Shown here in pieces: positions 14,215 through 16,516 of a stretch of DNA of 16,516 bases. The notes beneath the pieces were generated by a model that was not told the DNA's origin, searched no databases, and worked only from the letters and a program-made list of their open reading frames with translations. Each line of letters begins with the position of its first letter. Position 1 is the first letter of the stretch. Both the position numbers and the translations under genes were made by a program. The stretch comes from an uncultured Lachnospiraceae bacterium (GTDB lineage: Bacteria > Bacillota > Clostridia > Lachnospirales > Lachnospiraceae), in assembly GCA_910588295.1 (NCBI GenBank), contig CAJUQO010000069.1:1-16516 (forward strand), written 5' to 3'.

Positions 14215-15405
14215 TTACTGGTCAGGATTCATTTCCTTGGAGGGAATACAGAAATCCGGGTGCTCTCCCTGCCAGGTGGTCTGCGGCATACAGCTGATCA
14301 TCCACATTTCCTCCTCGGTGAGGGTAAAATCGAAAATATCCTGGTTGCCTTTCATGTGCGCTTCGGAGGAAGCCTTGGGGATCGGGATGATGCCTTTTTG
14401 CGTCAGGAAACGCAGGCTGATCTGGGCAGGGCTTTTTCCGTATTTTTCCGCCAGAGGATTTAAAAGATAGCGGTCGGCATCCTGGCTGTCGCACCGGCGC
14501 CCCAGGGGGCTCCAGGCCATGGGACGGATATCATGATCCAGACAGAACCGCACGGCGGCTTCCTGAGAATGGCCGGGATGGAGTTCCAACTGGTTGACCG
14601 CAGGCTTAACCTTACAGTTTTCGAGAAGGGAGATCAGATGGTGGGGCAGGAAGTTGCTGCAGCCGATGCTCCGGATCTTGCCCTCCGCCCGCATTTCCTC
14701 CAGGGCCCGCCAGGTCTCGGCGTTTATTTCCTTCCAGTTTTCATCCCAGGCTCCGGTCTGGCGGGGCCAGTGGATCAGATAGAGATCTACATAATCCGTC
14801 TGCAGGCGTGAAAGGGAAGCCTCCAGGGCCCGTTTCGCGTTCTCGTAGCCCCGCTCCGGAATCCAGAGTTTGGTTTCGATCACAAAATCCTCCCGGGGTA
14901 GGCCGCTTTCCTTAAGGGCCTGTCCCAGGGACCGTTCTGTCTCATACAGGGATGCCGTGTCGAAGAAACGGTATCCGCACCGGATGGCGGTTTTTAGGAT
15001 CTGCACATTATCATGTCCTACTACTTTGTAGGTGCCAAAGCCCTGAACAGGTATCCGGGCGCCGTCGTTCAGTGTGTAACAATCGTTAATAGAATGCATA
15101 CTTTCACCATTCCTTTCTGATTTTCTTTCCAGGCTTGCCATAAACAATTCATAAAAGTCGTCTTCATCCGTCAGCATCGGGGAATTTTCTCCGCCTCCGT
15201 TGGTACTCCGTTTCATAGCCGCGTGGAATTCTTCCCCGGCACAGATCAGCTCCATCTCATAGATCTCATAGCCCAGTTTCCGGCATTCCCGGCAAAAGGC
15301 TGAGAGGGTGTCTGATGCCTTACGGGTATCCAAGAGCCGGTTCCGGATAGCCGGATCGCGCCAGGCCCTTTTCTGCAGCTCGTCCAAAAGTGTCACGGTG
15401 TCCAT
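14215..15405 (-). CDS. Nif11-like domain fused to aldo/keto reductase
   Basis: NAD(P)H-dependent oxidoreductase with an unusual N-terminal extension. Residues 103-396 are a complete AKR barrel: GFGTYKV, the tetrad Asp149, Tyr154 (FDTASLYETE), Lys179 (IETKLWIP) and His212 (LIHWPR), then IGCSNF, NQLELHP and PIPKASS for cofactor binding. It resembles diketo-gulonate/glyoxal-type reductases; the substrate is unknown. Residues 1-95 are helical and resemble Nif11-like domains (LLDELQKRAWRDPAIRNRLL, KLGYEIYEMEL), followed by a conserved-looking STNGGGENSPML tract. AAAGGAGG lies 7 bases before the ATG at 15405, so the full fusion is the main product. A second ATG at 15099 (Met103) has AAAGGA 11 bases upstream and could yield a free reductase. 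The frame is unbroken across the junction. Confidence 0.88.
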   Translation of the reverse strand: MDTVTLLDELQKRAWRDPAIRNRLLDTRKASDTLSAFCRECRKLGYEIYEMELICAGEEFHAAMKRSTNGGGENSPMLTDEDDFYELFMASLERKSERNGESMHSINDCYTLNDGARIPVQGFGTYKVVGHDNVQILKTAIRCGYRFFDTASLYETERSLGQALKESGLPREDFVIETKLWIPERGYENAKRALEASLSRLQTDYVDLYLIHWPRQTGAWDENWKEINAETWRALEEMRAEGKIRSIGCSNFLPHHLISLLENCKVKPAVNQLELHPGHSQEAAVRFCLDHDIRPMAWSPLGRRCDSQDADRYLLNPLAEKYGKSPAQISLRFLTQKGIIPIPKASSEAHMKGNQDIFDFTLTEEEMWMISCMPQTTWQGEHPDFCIPSKEMNPDQ

Positions 15406-15431
15406 AGTTTGCCTCCTTTCTACATGGTTCT

Positions 15432-15460
15432 ATTGTATCATCCGCCCGGTAAGATTACAA
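15432..15460 (-). promoter_or_regulatory. Probable sigma-A promoter of the Nif11-AKR gene
   Basis: On the minus strand TTGTAA (15455-15460), a 17-base spacer and TACAAT (15432-15437) lie just upstream of the AAAGGAGG ribosome binding site. The leader is short, about 20-25 bases. Confidence 0.65.
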
Positions 15461-15734
15461 CAGCAAGGCCTGGCGCTGGTTTTCTGATTTTGCTTCCCGA
15501 AATAGCAACGAACGCTTAATGAAATGATAAAAAATTAACTAAATATTAGTTCTGGAATTTAGGGATGGATTGTAAATGAATTGTGAAAAATACATAATTT
15601 TTTTACTTAAAAAATTTGCATATCTAACAGAAATGAAATTTTAAGTTAATTACTCTTGCATAAGTTAAATGTGATAAGATTAAATTACTTAAAAGAAAAC
15701 TTTATTAAGGAAAAAGAAAATGGAGGTAAGAAAG
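15461..15734. other. AT-rich divergent intergenic region before the sugar-binding protein gene
   Basis: No gene is seen. It holds an inverted repeat AACTAA/TTAGTT around ATA (15537-15551), two direct copies of TAAGTTAA (15642-15649 and 15661-15668, 19-bp period), and a candidate promoter with TTGCAT (15656-15661) and TTAAAT (15680-15685) at 18-base spacing. The repeats bracket the -35 box and may be operator sites. Confidence 0.4.
15656..15685 (+). promoter_or_regulatory. Candidate promoter of the sugar-binding protein gene
   Basis: TTGCAT and TTAAAT are separated by 18 bases, about 50 bases before the start codon. In this AT-rich stretch several weaker alternatives exist, so this is tentative. 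Confidence 0.35.
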
Positions 15735-16516
15735 ATGAAAGCAAAGAAAATGATCAGCCTAGGTCTTGCCGCGGCGATGGCCATGTCTTTAGCAGCATGC
15801 GGGGGCGGCGGCGGAAACGCGGAGAAGAGCGACGCCGGAAGCAGCGCAGGTACAGAGAGCAGCGCCGGAAGCAGCGCAGGTACAGAAAGCAGCGCCGGAA
15901 GCAGCACGGCTGGAGAGGGCAGCGAGGGTGTTCCCACCATCGACCAGATCAAGGTGGGCGAGGATTATCAGGATCTGACCGCCAGCATTAAGGTGCTGAC
16001 CAACCGTACCGATATCGTGGATACGGTGTACAAGGGGTATGCCGACGAGTTTATGAAGCTGTATCCCAATATCACGGTGGAGTATGAGGGCATCACCGAT
16101 TATGAAGAGTCCCTGAACCTGCGTCTGACCACCGGCGACTGGGGCGATCTGTGCTTCATTCCCACGTCTGTGGCGAAAAGCGAGCTGAGTCAGTACTTTA
16201 CTCCATTGGGAAGTTTTGAGACTTTGGATCCCATCTACAATTTCTGTCAGGAGAAGAATTTTGAAGGAACGGTATATGGCATCGCCAACGGGGGAACGGC
16301 CAGCGGCGTTGTGTATAACAAGAGGATCTGGAACGAGGCCGGTATCACGGCTCTGCCCACCACTCCGGATGAGTTTTTAGAGGATCTGCAGAAGATCAAG
16401 GACAACACGGACGCCGTGTCGCTGTACACCAATTTTTCAGCAGGCTGGACCATGGGCGCCTGTGTTGCGCTTATGAAATCACGGCTTACTATACAGGAAC
16501 GTCTAAAAGATTTACG
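15735..16516 (+). CDS. ABC transporter sugar-binding lipoprotein (3' partial, apparent frameshift)
   Basis: Extracellular solute-binding protein of family 1 that would deliver a sugar or oligosaccharide to an ABC importer. Residues 1-21 are a lipoprotein signal peptide with lipobox LAAC and lipidated Cys22. A Gly/Ser/Ala/Glu linker follows to about residue 65, then the binding fold (IKVLTNRTDIVDTVYKGYAD, FMKLYPNITVEYEG, DLCFIP, YGIANGGTASGVVYNKRIWN, LYTNFSAGWTMGA). GGAGG at 15722-15726 is 8 bases before the ATG. After MGA near 16461 the frame becomes implausible, while a neighbouring frame reads AYEITAYYTGTSKRFT to the edge. One missing base (a G giving TGG, Trp) would restore it. The rest of the gene and the permease genes lie beyond the window. 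Confidence 0.88.
   Translation, partial: MKAKKMISLGLAAAMAMSLAACGGGGGNAEKSDAGSSAGTESSAGSSAGTESSAGSSTAGEGSEGVPTIDQIKVGEDYQDLTASIKVLTNRTDIVDTVYKGYADEFMKLYPNITVEYEGITDYEESLNLRLTTGDWGDLCFIPTSVAKSELSQYFTPLGSFETLDPIYNFCQEKNFEGTVYGIANGGTASGVVYNKRIWNEAGITALPTTPDEFLEDLQKIKDNTDAVSLYTNFSAGWTMGACVALMKSRLTIQERLKDL
15834..15905 (+). repeat. 30-bp tandem repeat encoding the lipoprotein linker
   Basis: Units beginning GCCGGAAGCAGC recur at 15834, 15864 and 15894. The first two are complete 30-bp copies differing at one base, and the third is partial. They encode the decapeptide AGSSAGTESS in frame, so copy number changes would alter linker length without a frameshift. Confidence 0.85.

Overview
The window looks like a chromosomal segment from a member of the Clostridia, most likely a Lachnospiraceae-type gut anaerobe. 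The evidence is GC-rich coding sequence between AT-rich intergenic gaps, strong GGAGG-type ribosome binding sites, consensus sigma-A promoters, a CdaR-ftsE-ftsX-S41 peptidase order, a clostridial-type glutamate dehydrogenase, a GH36 alpha-galactosidase with a LacI regulator, and a Cys-lipoprotein sugar-binding protein with a Gly/Ser/Glu-rich linker. The taxonomic call is inference from these features.

Region 1 (1-2750, minus strand): an ECF-like sigma factor that runs off the left edge, a small orphan 3' gene fragment, one isolated type I-C-like CRISPR repeat, and gdhA (NADP-type glutamate dehydrogenase) with its terminator and promoter.

Region 2 (3114-6859, plus): a MoxR/NorQ-like AAA+ ATPase and a NorD/CoxE-like von Willebrand A protein, a pair that elsewhere remodels or loads metal enzymes. 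A YitT-family membrane protein follows 22 bases later. No client enzyme is visible.

Region 3 (7013-11132, plus): a PucR/CdaR-type regulator, then ftsE, ftsX (likely TTG start overlapping ftsE) and an S41 carboxyl-terminal processing protease, closed by a strong terminator. This set links divisome signalling to cell-wall or envelope proteolysis.

Region 4 (11141-16516): a carbohydrate-use region. It holds a GH36 alpha-galactosidase that has lost its N-terminal domain through an internal deletion, although its promoter, ribosome binding site and first codons survive. A LacI-family regulator follows, with a perfect consensus promoter embedded in a 51-base hairpin. A minus-strand gene then fuses a Nif11-like domain to an aldo/keto reductase. 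Last is the start of an ABC sugar-binding lipoprotein with an apparent one-base frameshift about 55 bases before the right edge.

Most noteworthy: the Nif11-like/aldo-keto reductase fusion, the solitary CRISPR-like repeat, the alpha-galactosidase deletion, the promoter-hairpin of the LacI gene, and the MoxR-VWA pair with no visible client. I do not see a complete, clearly undescribed multigene system.
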